64,000 nucleotides of DNA from Massilia sp. WG5. Lineage in GTDB: Bacteria > Pseudomonadota > Gammaproteobacteria > Burkholderiales > Burkholderiaceae_D. The position numbers and the translations under genes were made by a program. Positions 45,487 through 56,443 of the stretch are shown piece by piece. Location: NCBI RefSeq assembly GCF_001412595.2, contig NZ_CP012640.2, positions 3,720,001-3,784,000 of the forward strand. Reading direction: 5' to 3'. Position 1 is the stretch's first letter; every line of letters starts with the position of its first letter. Below the pieces are notes generated by a model. The model searched no databases. It was given only the letters and a program-made list of their open reading frames with translations, and had not been told where the DNA came from.

Positions 45487-47345
45487 CAATCGCCCTGGAT
45501 GGTGGCGCGGTCGTAGTCGGTCCAGCCGTAGCTGTCGACGTAGCGCCGGTGCTGCTTGAAGCCGGAATTCACGAAGCTCCATTCGAGCCGCTCGCCGGGA
45601 TAGCGCACCTCGGCCATGTCGAGCAGGGTGTGGAACATGTTTTCGGTTGCTAGCTTGGCCTTGCTGTGCTTCAGCAGTTGTTCGACCTTGTCCGGATAGC
45701 GCTCGCGGTAGGCATCCGAATACCAGGCGAGAGCCGGGATATGGAATTCGTATTGGGTATTGTGGCCGTGGAAGGCCAGGCGGCAGCTGTTGTCGTACAG
45801 GGTCTGGCCGTGGTCCGCCACGTACAGCATCGAGGCCGGCAGCCCGGTGTCGCGCAGCGAGTCGATCACGTGGGCCAGGAACCAGTCGGTGTACAGGATC
45901 GAGCTGTCGTAGCTGTTGTTCAGCTGGGCCTTGATGCGCAGGTCGGTGTAGGCCGGCTTGTCGACGCCGTACAGCGAGGGCAGCCATTTGTCGAACTGCT
46001 TCGGATAGCGGTGGCTGTAGTTCCAGTGGCTGCCCAGGGTGTGCAGCACGATCAGTTTCTTGGGCGCCGGGTCGGCCATCGCATGTTTCAAGGGCCCGAA
46101 CAGCACTTCGTCGTAGTTCGAATTGTTGGTATAGCCGCCCAGGTTCAGGAAATCGACCACGTCGGCCTCCTTGGCGAACACTGAGACCGGGGTATCGAAC
46201 TTGCCGAACGACATCTGGTTCGACAGCCAGAAGGTCTTGAAGCCGGCTTCCTTGAAGGCGGTCAGGAAGGATTTTTCCGAGAATCCATCGTGCAGGCTCT
46301 GCATGGCGGGCTTGCGCGAAATGATCACCGGCACCGACAGCCGGGTCGCCGAGACCGAGGTGATCATGTCGGGCAGCGTCACCAGGTTGGTTTCCTGCGA
46401 CAGCAGCGGATTGGTGTCGCGCGCATAGCCGTTCAGGCTCCAGCGGTCGTAGCGCGAGGATTCGCCGATCACCATCACCACCAGCTGCGGCTCGCTGCGC
46501 GGCCGGGCCGCATGGGCGCCGAAGTGGAAATGGGCGCTGCGCTCGTTCAGGTCGGCCAGGTAGACCCGCTCCTGGTAGAAGTCGAAGCCGCGCGCCAGCA
46601 GGCCGAAAGGCCAGGAGCGTGAAAAGGCGTCGAGGTCGAGCGGCAGCTTGGCCCAGTGTGCCAGCGGCGGCAGGCGGCCGGCAGGCGGCAGGCTGCCCGG
46701 GCGCGGCGCGGCGGTCTGCTCGGCGGCGCTGGCCGACGGACTGGCAACGCCGCCGGTCTTGATCGGCACGACCTTGGCCGCACTCGCCAGGGCCGGCGGC
46801 GGCGGTGCGATGCCGTAGTGGTGGCCGTAGCCGAACACCGCCACACCCAGGCCCAGCACGCCCATCACCACGGTACGCGAAACGTCGTCCCAGTCGAGGT
46901 CGCGGGTGCGCCAGGCGGCGATCCAGGTGGTGATAAACCAGACGACGACGCCGATGAAGGCGCCGGCCAGCAGCCAGACTTTGCTGCCCAGGAACTCCAT
47001 CGCCTCGGCCGGACTGGTCTCCGCAATGATGCCGAGATGGTGGGTCGAGATGCCCTGGCCGTAGAACGCATATAAATAGAGCTCCATCGGCACGCCCAGG
47101 AAAGCAGGCAGCAGCAGCCAGTGGAAGCAGGCCGGGCGCTTGCAGAAGGCCCAGATGCCGATCCAGCAGATCAGTTCGACGCCCAGCAGCTGGCTCGGAT
47201 GCGCGACCGGGTGGCCGAACAGCCAGGGCGCGAACGGCAGGCTCGACAGTACGAGGTAGCTCAGCAGCACGTACAGGTTACGGGGACGCAGCAGGGATCG
47301 CATCGAAGCCAGGAGTGGAAACACTTGGGAAGAAAATCCGCTCAT
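45444..47345 (-). CDS. Phosphoethanolamine transferase-like membrane sulfatase-fold protein
   Basis: 633 residues from the ATG at 47345, chosen for the AAAGGCGAG site and for the hydrophobic start; the longer frame has no support. Five membrane helices in the first 150 residues precede a periplasmic alkaline-phosphatase/sulfatase domain with [22 protein letters not shown] (likely nucleophile Thr), [12 protein letters not shown] and [11 protein letters not shown]. These are the motifs of EptA/CptA enzymes that move phosphoethanolamine from phosphatidylethanolamine to lipid A or core sugars. A low-complexity Pro/Ala stretch links the halves. It is convergent with the MutS-like gene and overlaps it by 43 bases. 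Role in polymyxin resistance is possible but unproven. Confidence 0.82.
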   Translation of the reverse strand: MSGFSSQVFPLLASMRSLLRPRNLYVLLSYLVLSSLPFAPWLFGHPVAHPSQLLGVELICWIGIWAFCKRPACFHWLLLPAFLGVPMELYLYAFYGQGISTHHLGIIAETSPAEAMEFLGSKVWLLAGAFIGVVVWFITTWIAAWRTRDLDWDDVSRTVVMGVLGLGVAVFGYGHHYGIAPPPPALASAAKVVPIKTGGVASPSASAAEQTAAPRPGSLPPAGRLPPLAHWAKLPLDLDAFSRSWPFGLLARGFDFYQERVYLADLNERSAHFHFGAHAARPRSEPQLVVMVIGESSRYDRWSLNGYARDTNPLLSQETNLVTLPDMITSVSATRLSVPVIISRKPAMQSLHDGFSEKSFLTAFKEAGFKTFWLSNQMSFGKFDTPVSVFAKEADVVDFLNLGGYTNNSNYDEVLFGPLKHAMADPAPKKLIVLHTLGSHWNYSHRYPKQFDKWLPSLYGVDKPAYTDLRIKAQLNNSYDSSILYTDWFLAHVIDSLRDTGLPASMLYVADHGQTLYDNSCRLAFHGHNTQYEFHIPALAWYSDAYRERYPDKVEQLLKHSKAKLATENMFHTLLDMAEVRYPGERLEWSFVNSGFKQHRRYVDSYGWTDYDRATIQGDCHEVIAKGKPVPRS

Positions 47346-47658
47346 TATCTCGCCTTTGCTACCGGGAAACCAGCGTACAATGCTTGTGTCGCAGGCGCGA
47401 CATTCTTCTGGCGATTTCGCCATCAATCGCCATCCGCACGGCCCCCAGGCCGCAAGCTGGTTGACCTTGCCCTCCTTCGGGTCTATACTCGCGAGTTCTC
47501 GAATTAATCTGCACATCGTATACGCATTGAAGCCGCTCCCATTGGTGAGTGGCTTTCGTCGCCTGTACAGCGAGCAATCCGGGACTAGGTTTCAGTCCCC
47601 GGACAGCAAGACGGTCCGGGTCATCAACGTAGTAGCAAATTTTGTTGGATTAAGAACG
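47346..47658 (+). promoter_or_regulatory. Promoter and leader of the str operon
   Basis: No gene is seen in these 313 bases. The region contains the sigma-70 promoter annotated at 47461-47489 and a leader of about 160 bases. The leader holds two adjacent hairpins: GGGACT-AGGTTTC-AGTCCC (47581-47599) and CCGGAC-agcaagacg-GTCCGG (47599-47619), sharing one base, so they would be close alternatives or a bulged pair. Autogenous or attenuation control is plausible. Confidence 0.6.
47461..47489 (+). promoter_or_regulatory. Sigma-70 promoter of rpsL
   Basis: TTGACC (-35), 17 bases, TATACT (-10). The start is predicted near 47496. Confidence 0.8.
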
Positions 47659-48045
47659 ATGCCAACCATCAATCAACTGATTCGCAAGCCGCGTGAAGCC
47701 GCGGTTGTGAAGAGCAAGTCCCCGGCACTGGAAAACTGCCCGCAGAAGCGCGGCGTTTGCACCCGTGTCTACACCACGACCCCGAAGAAGCCGAACTCGG
47801 CACTGCGTAAGGTCGCCAAGGTGCGCCTGACCAACGGTTTCGAAGTCATTTCGTACATCGGCGGTGAAGGCCACAACCTGCAAGAGCACAGCGTCGTCCT
47901 GATCCGCGGCGGCCGTGTGAAAGACTTGCCGGGTGTGCGTTACCACATGGTTCGCGGCGCACTGGATACCCAGGGCGTGAAAGACCGTAAGCAAGCTCGC
48001 TCGAAGTACGGTGCGAAGCGTGCCAAGGCCGGCGCCAAGAAGTAA
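47659..48045 (+). CDS. rpsL: 30S ribosomal protein S12
   Basis: 128 residues, a small C-terminal Lys/Ala tail longer than E. coli S12. S12 sits at the decoding centre and is the target of streptomycin resistance mutations. The key residues are wild type: K43 in [11 protein letters not shown] and K88 in GGRVKDLPG, so streptomycin sensitivity is expected. The ATG at 47659 starts the known family N-terminus [12 protein letters not shown]. First gene of the str operon, followed after 135 bases by rpsG. Confidence 0.98.
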   Translation: MPTINQLIRKPREAAVVKSKSPALENCPQKRGVCTRVYTTTPKKPNSALRKVAKVRLTNGFEVISYIGGEGHNLQEHSVVLIRGGRVKDLPGVRYHMVRGALDTQGVKDRKQARSKYGAKRAKAGAKK

Positions 48046-48180
48046 TTCTGCGGTCTCGTCATATCGAGGTCACATTTAAAAGTTAAGTTGAGCCGGCCGG
48101 AAGGCCGAGTAAGTGAAGGGTCATGAGGGCCTTTCGCGAGTGCGGAATAAGCACTCAACTGAAGACAGGAAGGAATTGAA
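48046..48180 (+). other. rpsL-rpsG spacer
   Basis: 135 bases without a gene, ending in a good AGGAAGG ribosome site. It contains the stem GGCCGGAAGGCC and further pairing (TCGCGA, AGTGC/GCACT). In E. coli the same spacer binds S7 to control the operon; whether that holds here is not shown. Confidence 0.45.
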
Positions 48181-48651
48181 ATGCCACGTCGTCGTGAAGT
48201 ACCCAAGCGCGAGATTCTGCCGGATCCGAAATTCGGCAATACCGATGTCGCCAAGTTCGTCAACGTTCTGATGCTGTCCGGCAAGAAGTCGGTCGCAGAA
48301 AACATCATCTACGGTGCGTTCGAATACATCCAGACCAAATCGGGCAAGGACCCGCTGGAAGTGTTCGTGGCCGCGATCAACAACGCCAAGCCGATGGTCG
48401 AGGTGAAGTCCCGCCGCGTCGGCGGTGCCAACTACCAGGTGCCAGTGGAAGTTCGTCCGGTTCGTCGTATGGCTCTGTCTATGCGTTGGTTGCGCGAAGC
48501 CGCAAACAAGCGTAGCGAGAAATCCATGCCGCAACGTCTGGGTGGTGAGCTGATGGAAGCCGCGGAAGGCCGTGGCGGCGCGATGAAGCGTCGTGACGAA
48601 GTCCACCGTATGGCTGAAGCGAACAAAGCGTTCTCGCACTTCCGCTTCTAA
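48181..48651 (+). CDS. rpsG: 30S ribosomal protein S7
   Basis: 156 residues starting [21 protein letters not shown]7 nucleates assembly of the 30S head by binding the 3' domain of 16S rRNA and contributes to the E site. In E. coli it also represses the str operon by binding its own mRNA. Length and ends are typical of betaproteobacterial S7 (156 residues, ending KAFSHFRF). Confidence 0.98.
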   Translation: MPRRREVPKREILPDPKFGNTDVAKFVNVLMLSGKKSVAENIIYGAFEYIQTKSGKDPLEVFVAAINNAKPMVEVKSRRVGGANYQVPVEVRPVRRMALSMRWLREAANKRSEKSMPQRLGGELMEAAEGRGGAMKRRDEVHRMAEANKAFSHFRF

Positions 48652-48768
48652 GCAAGTGGCCAAACCTCGAAAGGGGTGCGGCCATGCAGTATCCGTTGTT
48701 CAGGCCGGGCGCATTTTGATCACCAGAATGCTGCTCGGTTTTGTCCATTCAAAGATTTAGGAAAAATT

Positions 48769-50874
<2,106 letters not shown>

Positions 50875-50883
50875 TAAAAAAAT

Positions 50884-50908
50884 GGGGGCAGGACACAATC
50901 CTGCCTCC
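50884..50908 (+). terminator. Hairpin between fusA and tuf
   Basis: GGGGGCAGGA-cacaa-TCCTGCCTCC forms a 7-10 bp stem. No T-run follows, so it is better seen as an attenuating or RNA-stabilising hairpin than as a full terminator. Confidence 0.5.
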
Positions 50909-50954
50909 GACCTAACAAAAATTAAGTAAATTGTTCTTTTAAAGGAAGATCAAA

Positions 50955-52145
50955 ATGGCAAAGGAAAAATTCGAACGGACCAAGCCGCACGTGAACGTCG
51001 GCACCATCGGTCACGTTGACCACGGCAAAACCACCCTGACGGCTGCAATCGCAACCGTCCTGTCGAAGAAATTCGGCGGCGAAGCCAAGGCCTACGATCA
51101 GATCGACGCGGCTCCGGAAGAGAAGGCACGCGGCATCACCATCAACACCGCGCACGTCGAGTACGAGACCGCAAACCGTCACTACGCTCACGTTGACTGC
51201 CCGGGCCACGCCGACTACATCAAGAACATGATTACCGGTGCTGCCCAGATGGACGGCGCGATCCTGGTGTGCTCGGCCGCTGACGGCCCGATGCCGCAGA
51301 CCCGCGAGCACATCCTGCTGGCGCGTCAGGTTGGCGTTCCGTACATCATCGTGTTCCTGAACAAGTGCGACCTGGTCGACGACGCAGAACTGCTGGAACT
51401 GGTCGAAATGGAAGTGCGCGAGCTGCTGTCGAAGTACGAGTTCCCGGGCGACGATCTGCCGATCATCAAGGGTTCGGCTCGTATGGCACTGGAAGGTGCT
51501 GCCGGCGAAATGGGCGAAGACTGCATCATCCGTCTGGCCGAAGCGCTGGACACCTACATCCCGACCCCGGAACGTGCCGTTGACGGCGCCTTCCTGATGC
51601 CGGTGGAAGACGTGTTCTCGATCTCGGGCCGCGGTACCGTGGTGACCGGTCGTGTCGAGCGCGGCATCATCAAGGTCGGCGAAGAGATCGAAATCATCGG
51701 TATCGTCGACACCGTGAAGACCACCTGCACCGGCGTGGAAATGTTCCGCAAGCTGCTGGACCAGGGTCAAGCTGGCGACAACGTCGGCCTGCTGCTGCGC
51801 GGCACCAAGCGTGAAGACGTCCAGCGTGGCCAGGTTCTGGCCAAGCCGGGCTCGATCAAGCCGCACACCGACTTCACCGGCGAAGTGTACGTGCTGTCGA
51901 AGGACGAAGGTGGTCGTCACACCCCGTTCTTCAACAACTACCGTCCGCAGTTCTACTTCCGCACCACCGACGTGACCGGCTCGATCGTTCTGCCGGCCGA
52001 CAAAGAAATGGTGATGCCGGGCGATAACGTGTCGATCACCGTCAAGCTGATCGCCCCGATCGCGATGGAAGAAGGTCTGCGCTTCGCAATCCGCGAAGGC
52101 GGCCGTACCGTCGGCGCCGGCGTGGTTGCCAAGATCATCGCCTAA
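50955..52145 (+). CDS. tuf: Elongation factor Tu
   Basis: 396 residues, normal length. G-motifs are [19 protein letters not shown] and NKCDLVDD, and the three-domain order is complete (domain [22 protein letters not shown], domain [22 protein letters not shown]). EF-Tu delivers aminoacyl-tRNA to the ribosome. Betaproteobacteria usually have a second tuf copy elsewhere. Fourth gene of the str operon; AAAGGAAG ribosome site. Confidence 0.98.
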   Translation: MAKEKFERTKPHVNVGTIGHVDHGKTTLTAAIATVLSKKFGGEAKAYDQIDAAPEEKARGITINTAHVEYETANRHYAHVDCPGHADYIKNMITGAAQMDGAILVCSAADGPMPQTREHILLARQVGVPYIIVFLNKCDLVDDAELLELVEMEVRELLSKYEFPGDDLPIIKGSARMALEGAAGEMGEDCIIRLAEALDTYIPTPERAVDGAFLMPVEDVFSISGRGTVVTGRVERGIIKVGEEIEIIGIVDTVKTTCTGVEMFRKLLDQGQAGDNVGLLLRGTKREDVQRGQVLAKPGSIKPHTDFTGEVYVLSKDEGGRHTPFFNNYRPQFYFRTTDVTGSIVLPADKEMVMPGDNVSITVKLIAPIAMEEGLRFAIREGGRTVGAGVVAKIIA

Positions 52146-52189
52146 TTTCGGTTAGCGATTCGCCGGCGGCCTGTGCTGCCGGCACAACG

Positions 52190-52221
52190 GATGGGGACAG
52201 ACTTTTGGGTCTGTCCCCATC
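52190..52221. repeat. 13-bp perfect hairpin downstream of tuf
   Basis: GATGGGGACAGAC and GTCTGTCCCCATC flank a six-base loop. The perfect pairing and GGGGACAG core look like a REP-type element. No T-run follows, so termination is doubtful. Confidence 0.7.
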
Positions 52222-52238
52222 TGTTCAAGTGAGAACGG

Positions 52239-52247
52239 TGATATACT
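52239..52247 (+). promoter_or_regulatory. Possible extended -10 promoter before rpsJ
   Basis: TGATATACT is an extended -10 box (TGN-TATACT) about 87 bases before the rpsJ start, with no clear -35. It could make rpsJ partly independent of the upstream operon. Confidence 0.5.
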
Positions 52248-52333
52248 CCCGCCTCTTGAGCAGTACTGAATCACCTGAAGCACCTTTTACACATTGCCGG
52301 CGCAAGCCGGAACGTTCTTTTAAAGGAAATAGC

Positions 52334-52645
52334 ATGTCCAATCAGAAAATCCGCATCCGCCTGAAAGCGTTTGACTACAAACTGATCGACCAGTCCGCTC
52401 TGGAAATCGTCGACACCGCCAAGCGCACCGGCGCTGTGGTCAAGGGCCCGGTCCCGCTGCCGACCCGCATCCAGCGTTTCGACGTGCTGCGTTCCCCGCA
52501 CGTGAACAAGACCTCGCGCGACCAGTTCGAAATCCGTACGCACCAGCGTCTGATGGACATCGTGGACCCGACCGACAAGACCGTCGACGCACTGATGAAG
52601 CTGGACCTGCCGGCTGGCGTCGACGTCGAAATCAAGCTGCAGTAA
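52334..52645 (+). CDS. rpsJ: 30S ribosomal protein S10
   Basis: 103 residues from the ATG at 52334 with an AAAGGAAA site; the N-terminus [20 protein letters not shown] is the normal family start. S10 is part of the 30S head and, as NusE, of the antitermination complex. It normally begins the S10 operon directly before rplC; here it closes the str block and a strong terminator follows. Confidence 0.97.
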   Translation: MSNQKIRIRLKAFDYKLIDQSALEIVDTAKRTGAVVKGPVPLPTRIQRFDVLRSPHVNKTSRDQFEIRTHQRLMDIVDPTDKTVDALMKLDLPAGVDVEIKLQ

Positions 52646-52685
52646 TTCGGTTTTAGCCTGGCGGATCACGGTCCGCCGGCGAACA

Positions 52686-52728
52686 AACGGGGCTGGCCTT
52701 CACTTTGTGAGCCAGCCCCGTTTCTTTT
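52686..52728 (+). terminator. Strong intrinsic terminator after rpsJ
   Basis: AACGGGGCTGGC pairs with GCCAGCCCCGTT, with an inner TCAC/GTGA stem and a T-rich tail (TTTCTTTT). It ends transcription from the str promoter. Confidence 0.85.
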
Positions 52729-52834
52729 GGTGAAAGGGAACAGTGCGCATGATGACTTTGCCAATGCGCCACATCCGCACAGCGACGCCTATTCGCCCAC
52801 TGCATTTGTTCGATACTTGTGGCATAGTGAAGAC

Positions 52835-53032
52835 ATGAAAGCACTGAAAAGCCAGCTGGCGACGGAACTTCTTGCCGATCCAAAAGCAAGAGACCAGCTT
52901 CGTCAATTTATGACGAGTAAGCATCCTCAGGCCCAGGCCGCACCTCAGTCCGTCGCGGGAGAGTTTCATATTCGCCGTGCCGGTGGCCAGGCAGTGCGTG
53001 CTACGATCGTGCCTAAAGCAAAAGCCGCCTAA
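52835..53032 (+). CDS. Small protein of unknown function
   Basis: 65 residues from the ATG at 52835 (MKALKSQLATELLADPKARD). A longer frame begins at 52727 inside the terminator and is unlikely. It is short, basic at the C-terminus (RRAGGQAVRATIVPKAKAA) and has no domain I know. A GAAG lies before the start but is weak. It lies 11 bases before the membrane protein gene on the same strand, and both have less GC-biased codons than their surroundings. They may be an acquired pair. Confidence 0.45.
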   Translation: MKALKSQLATELLADPKARDQLRQFMTSKHPQAQAAPQSVAGEFHIRRAGGQAVRATIVPKAKAA

Positions 53033-53043
53033 CTGACACGTCG

Positions 53044-53817
53044 ATGAATGTAGCGCTGCCTGCACTCATCGTCTTCTTCCTGCTCCTGCCCGGCTTTATC
53101 TTCCGTACGAACCTCAAACGGGCCGAGCGAACTTCTCTCGACTTTTCACCTTTCGGACAGGTCGCTGCGGAAGCCATCTTGTGGGCTCTCGCGCTACATT
53201 CGCTCTGGCTTTACGTTTCCCATCTTGTCTTCAAACACGACTTTGAACCGGTCGTGCTGATGAAGCTTTTGTCCTCCGCCTCGACCATTCAGGCCGAGGC
53301 GACCGACATCGTAGGGCGCCAGTTCAACTGGATCGCCGCCTATTTTGCAACACTCATCAGTGTTGCGTTCGCGTTGCCCAAGCTCATACGCTATGTCATC
53401 TCCCGGTACCGGCTCGATCGCGCTGGCGCACCATTAAGCGAGATTTTTCGCTTTCATCAAGCGCCATGGTATTACCTGCTTACCGGAGCAGATTTCGAGC
53501 GCGATGAAGCACCTGACTTCATCGTCGTGTCGGCCATCGTGGAAATAGGTAAGGAGGCGGTGCTCTACGTCGGTGTATTGGATGAGTTCTATGTCGACGC
53601 TGAGGGACAGCTCGACCGGCTCGTCTTGCAGAGTGTCGTACGCCGCCCGATCAGCAAGGACAAGTCTGATGCGTCTATTGCGAGTAGCGCTGAAACGCGC
53701 TTTTATGCCGTCGATGGCGACTCCTTTGTACTTCGTTATAGCGAAGCGATCACGCTGAATATCCAATATGTGCGCCTGACTCCCGAAGACACGGAGCTTG
53801 ACGCCGCAGCTTCTTGA
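53044..53817 (+). CDS. Membrane protein of unknown function (DUF6338-like)
   Basis: 257 residues. An N-terminal helix (VALPALIVFFLLLPGFIF), a second near 35-55 (AAEAILWALALHSLWLYV) and a third near 100-115 (AAYFATLISVAFALPKLI) suggest inner-membrane anchoring. The cytoplasmic C-terminal half is beta-rich (AVLYVGVLDEFYVDAEGQ, YAVDGDSFVLRYSEAITL). The layout recalls DUF6338 proteins, which are often seen near mobile or defence genes; I hold this loosely. Codon use is visibly more A/T-rich than in the neighbours. Confidence 0.55.
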   Translation: MNVALPALIVFFLLLPGFIFRTNLKRAERTSLDFSPFGQVAAEAILWALALHSLWLYVSHLVFKHDFEPVVLMKLLSSASTIQAEATDIVGRQFNWIAAYFATLISVAFALPKLIRYVISRYRLDRAGAPLSEIFRFHQAPWYYLLTGADFERDEAPDFIVVSAIVEIGKEAVLYVGVLDEFYVDAEGQLDRLVLQSVVRRPISKDKSDASIASSAETRFYAVDGDSFVLRYSEAITLNIQYVRLTPEDTELDAAAS

Positions 53818-54276
53818 GCGACCGTTCCTAAAGTTGCTGTTGGCAATATTCTGAGGATCGGCATGACAACTATTTCCGCTTCTCTCCCTGCGCGCAAAGC
53901 GCTTGCACCACATCCCGTGGCTGGACGTGATCGGCGCCGCCTGACTGGTCTTCGTTGGCATATGGCCGTCAGGCTCATCCTGCCGCCCGCGCTGCGCGAT
54001 CGTGCTGATCGCCGCCTGCCAGCGTATCGACGAGCCCGCCGACCGCTGGCTGCGCCGCCACGGCATCGAGCGTCCCATGCCGTGCGCGCTTCTGCTCTTG
54101 ATAAGCCGAACACCGTCCTGATCTTGAAGCCAGACAGCCCAGTGCGCCTGACGCGCCTGGGCGTCGAGCGGTCCGGCCTGCGTTGCGTGTTCCTGTACCT
54201 GGACCGCCCGCAAGAGCTCATTGATGTTGCAACTTTTGAAACACATCGGTGATAATCGCGCTTCAGGAGGAACGCG
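53818..54276. other. Region without a convincing gene
   Basis: 459 bases with several short open frames but none with both a ribosome site and family likeness. A 129-codon frame from 53863 is rich in Arg and Pro and looks non-coding. Stop codons interrupt the frame in which the translated text looks most protein-like (WLDVIGAA, then after a stop codon LVFVGIWPSG). A decayed gene is possible. The last bases hold the AGGAGG site of the LacI gene. Confidence 0.4.
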
Positions 54277-55278
54277 ATGGCAACAATGAAGCAGGTGGCG
54301 CAACGTGCGGGGGTCTCGATCTCGACGGTTTCGCATGTGATCAACAATACGCGCGCCGTCAGCGATGAGGTGCGGTGCAGGGTGCTGGGCATCATCGACG
54401 AGATGCGCTACGTTCCCAGCGCCGTCGCCCGCAGCCTCAAGAACGACAAGACCAACATTATCGGCGTGCTGGTGCCGAACAGTTCGAATCCCTATTTTGC
54501 CGAACTGCTCCGCTGGATCGAGGACGCCGCTTTCGAGTCGGGCTACCACATCATCCTCTGCAACGCCCACGGCGACGCGCGCAAGCAGACCGCATACCTG
54601 CGCCTGCTGATGGAGCGGCGCATCGACGGCCTGGTCCTGGTCGCCAGCGGCGCCGACGAAGAACACGATTTGCTGCTGCGCCACGAATCCGTGCCCGTCA
54701 TCCAGCTCGAGCGCGCCCTGCCGGGGTTGGACGCCGACCTGGTCCTGGCCGGCCAGGAGGAGGGCGCCTGCCAGGCCACGCGCCACCTGATCGAGCTGGG
54801 CCACCGCGCCATCGCCTGCGTGTCGGGCCCGGTCGACCTGCCGCGCAGCCGCGAACGGGTCGGCGGTTTCCTACGTGCGATGCGTGAAGCGGGGATCGAG
54901 GTGCCTGATGACAACGTGGTTCACGTGGAATTCACCAGCGCCGGCGGCTACGCGGCTTTTGCCAGGCTGCTGGCGCGGCCCCAACGCCCGAGCGCCGTGT
55001 TCGTCACCAGCGACCTGATGGCGATCGGCGGCCTGTGCGCAGCCGGCAGCGCCGGGATCCAGGTGCCCGGCGAGCTGTCGGTGGTCGGCTACGACGACAT
55101 CTGCGCCGCCAGCTATGCGACGCCGCCGCTGACCACCATCGCGCCGCCGAAGCGCGAGATGGCGCGGCTGGCGATCAAGCGGCTGATCGAGCGCATCCGC
55201 GGCGTGCGTGAGCCGCTGCGCAATATCGCCTTGGCCAGCTCGCTGGTGGTGCGGGCCTCGACCGCGCCCGCACACTGA
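54277..55278 (+). CDS. LacI-family transcriptional regulator
   Basis: 333 residues. The N-terminal HTH (MKQVAQRAGVSISTVSHVIN) and hinge helix (PSAVARSLKN) precede a periplasmic-binding-fold ligand domain (IGVLVPNSSNPYFAELLRW, GYHIILCNAHGD, LMERRIDGLVLVASG, PSAVFVTSDLMAIGG, VVGYDD). This group binds sugars or related effectors and represses catabolic or osmolyte genes. An AGGAGG site lies 7 bases before the ATG. It is convergent with the mscS-like gene and lies close to the glucosylglycerol synthase gene, which it may control. Confidence 0.9.
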   Translation: MATMKQVAQRAGVSISTVSHVINNTRAVSDEVRCRVLGIIDEMRYVPSAVARSLKNDKTNIIGVLVPNSSNPYFAELLRWIEDAAFESGYHIILCNAHGDARKQTAYLRLLMERRIDGLVLVASGADEEHDLLLRHESVPVIQLERALPGLDADLVLAGQEEGACQATRHLIELGHRAIACVSGPVDLPRSRERVGGFLRAMREAGIEVPDDNVVHVEFTSAGGYAAFARLLARPQRPSAVFVTSDLMAIGGLCAAGSAGIQVPGELSVVGYDDICAASYATPPLTTIAPPKREMARLAIKRLIERIRGVREPLRNIALASSLVVRASTAPAH

Positions 55279-55293
55279 TCCATTCCCTGAACG

Positions 55294-56409
55294 CTAGCTT
55301 GCCGCCGGCGGCAAGGGCACCGGGCCGCGCTCGACCGGCACGATGCCGTCGCGGGCCTGCGCCGCCAGGTCGCGCGCATCGCGCACATGCAGGGTCTGGG
55401 CAGGGAAGGCCAGCTCGATGTCCATCTCGGCGAAGCGGTCCAGCATCTGCAGGTAGATCTCCTGCTGGATGTCCATGAAGCGCAGGTAATCCGGTGTCTC
55501 GACCCAGTACACGACTTCGAAGTTGTACGAGGACGGGCCGATCCCGCTGAAGTGGGCGCGGTCGAAGCTGACCGTTTCCCGCGCCTTGACGAGCTCGGTC
55601 AGCAGCGGTGGAATTGCGCGCAGCTTCGAGGTCGGGGTGTCGTAGGTGACGCTGACCCCGAACACCACCCGGCGCCGGTTCATGCGCGTCATGTTCTGTA
55701 GCCGGCTCCTGAGCAGGTCGGCGTTCGAGAACACCAGCTGCTCGCCGCTCAGGCTGCGGATACGGGTGGTCTTCAGGCCGACGTACTCGATCGTGCCCAG
55801 GAACTTGTCGACGATGACGAAGTCGCCGATCACGAAGGGCTTGTCGAGCACGATGGAGAGCGAAGCGAACAGGTCTCCGAGGATATTCTGCACCGCCAGC
55901 GCCACCGCGATACCGCCGATGCCCAGCGAGGCCACCAGGGTGGTGATGTTCACGCCCAGGTTATCCAGGATCATCAGGAGGATCACGATCCACAGCACCA
56001 TGCGCGCAATGAAACCGACTGCCGCGGCCGAGGTCGCGCGGGCCGGGTCGGTGTTCGTGTTGCCGTAGTACTCGGCCAGCCAGGCGCGCAGCGCGGTATT
56101 GCCCCAGATTGCCGCCTGGATCAGTCCGCTCACGATGGCGAAGCGCGTCGCGAACAGCTTCACCGACAGCGGCAGGGCCAGCACCGTGCTGCCTGCGTAC
56201 AGGCCCATGATCAGGATCACCGAGGTCCTGGTGGCCAGCAGCGCGGCCACGGCGATGTCGTCGAGTTTGGTGTCCGTGCGCGCCGCGATGATGCCCAGCC
56301 GGTGCACCACCACATTCTTCACCAGGTGCAGGGCGAGCGCGACGCCGACCGCGATGCCCAGCGCGGTCAGCCAGCTCAGCACCGTGTTATTCAGGAACAT
56401 CACTTCCAT
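55294..56409 (-). CDS. MscS-family mechanosensitive channel
   Basis: 371 residues. The start at 56409 has an AAAGGA site; a longer frame adds an unlikely tail. Five membrane helices lie in the first 170 residues. The pore-lining helix and the cytoplasmic vestibule follow (SLGIGGIAVALAVQNILGDLFAS, PFVIGDFVIVDKFLGTIEYVGLKTTRIRS). This is larger than E. coli MscS (286 residues) because it has extra N-terminal helices, like YnaI/YbdG. It releases solutes when membrane tension rises. It follows the GgpPS-like gene by 34 bases and should be cotranscribed. Confidence 0.88.
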   Translation of the reverse strand: MEVMFLNNTVLSWLTALGIAVGVALALHLVKNVVVHRLGIIAARTDTKLDDIAVAALLATRTSVILIMGLYAGSTVLALPLSVKLFATRFAIVSGLIQAAIWGNTALRAWLAEYYGNTNTDPARATSAAAVGFIARMVLWIVILLMILDNLGVNITTLVASLGIGGIAVALAVQNILGDLFASLSIVLDKPFVIGDFVIVDKFLGTIEYVGLKTTRIRSLSGEQLVFSNADLLRSRLQNMTRMNRRRVVFGVSVTYDTPTSKLRAIPPLLTELVKARETVSFDRAHFSGIGPSSYNFEVVYWVETPDYLRFMDIQQEIYLQMLDRFAEMDIELAFPAQTLHVRDARDLAAQARDGIVPVERGPVPLPPAAS

Positions 56410-56443
56410 GCAGCATCCTTTCGAGGTCGATTGCAGGGTTTGC

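Noticed and set aside
47581..47619. CCGGAC...GTCCGG in the rpsL leader as a member of the CGGACA regulon
   Set aside because: It is a hairpin inside the leader, downstream of a sigma-70 promoter, with no -24/-12 box near. Probably chance.
50884..50908. fusA-tuf hairpin as a full terminator
   Set aside because: No T-run follows and no strong promoter is visible before tuf, so read-through is expected.
53863..54252. 129-codon plus-strand frame upstream of the LacI gene
   Set aside because: Arg/Pro-rich, no ribosome site, no family likeness. A decayed gene is more likely than a live one.
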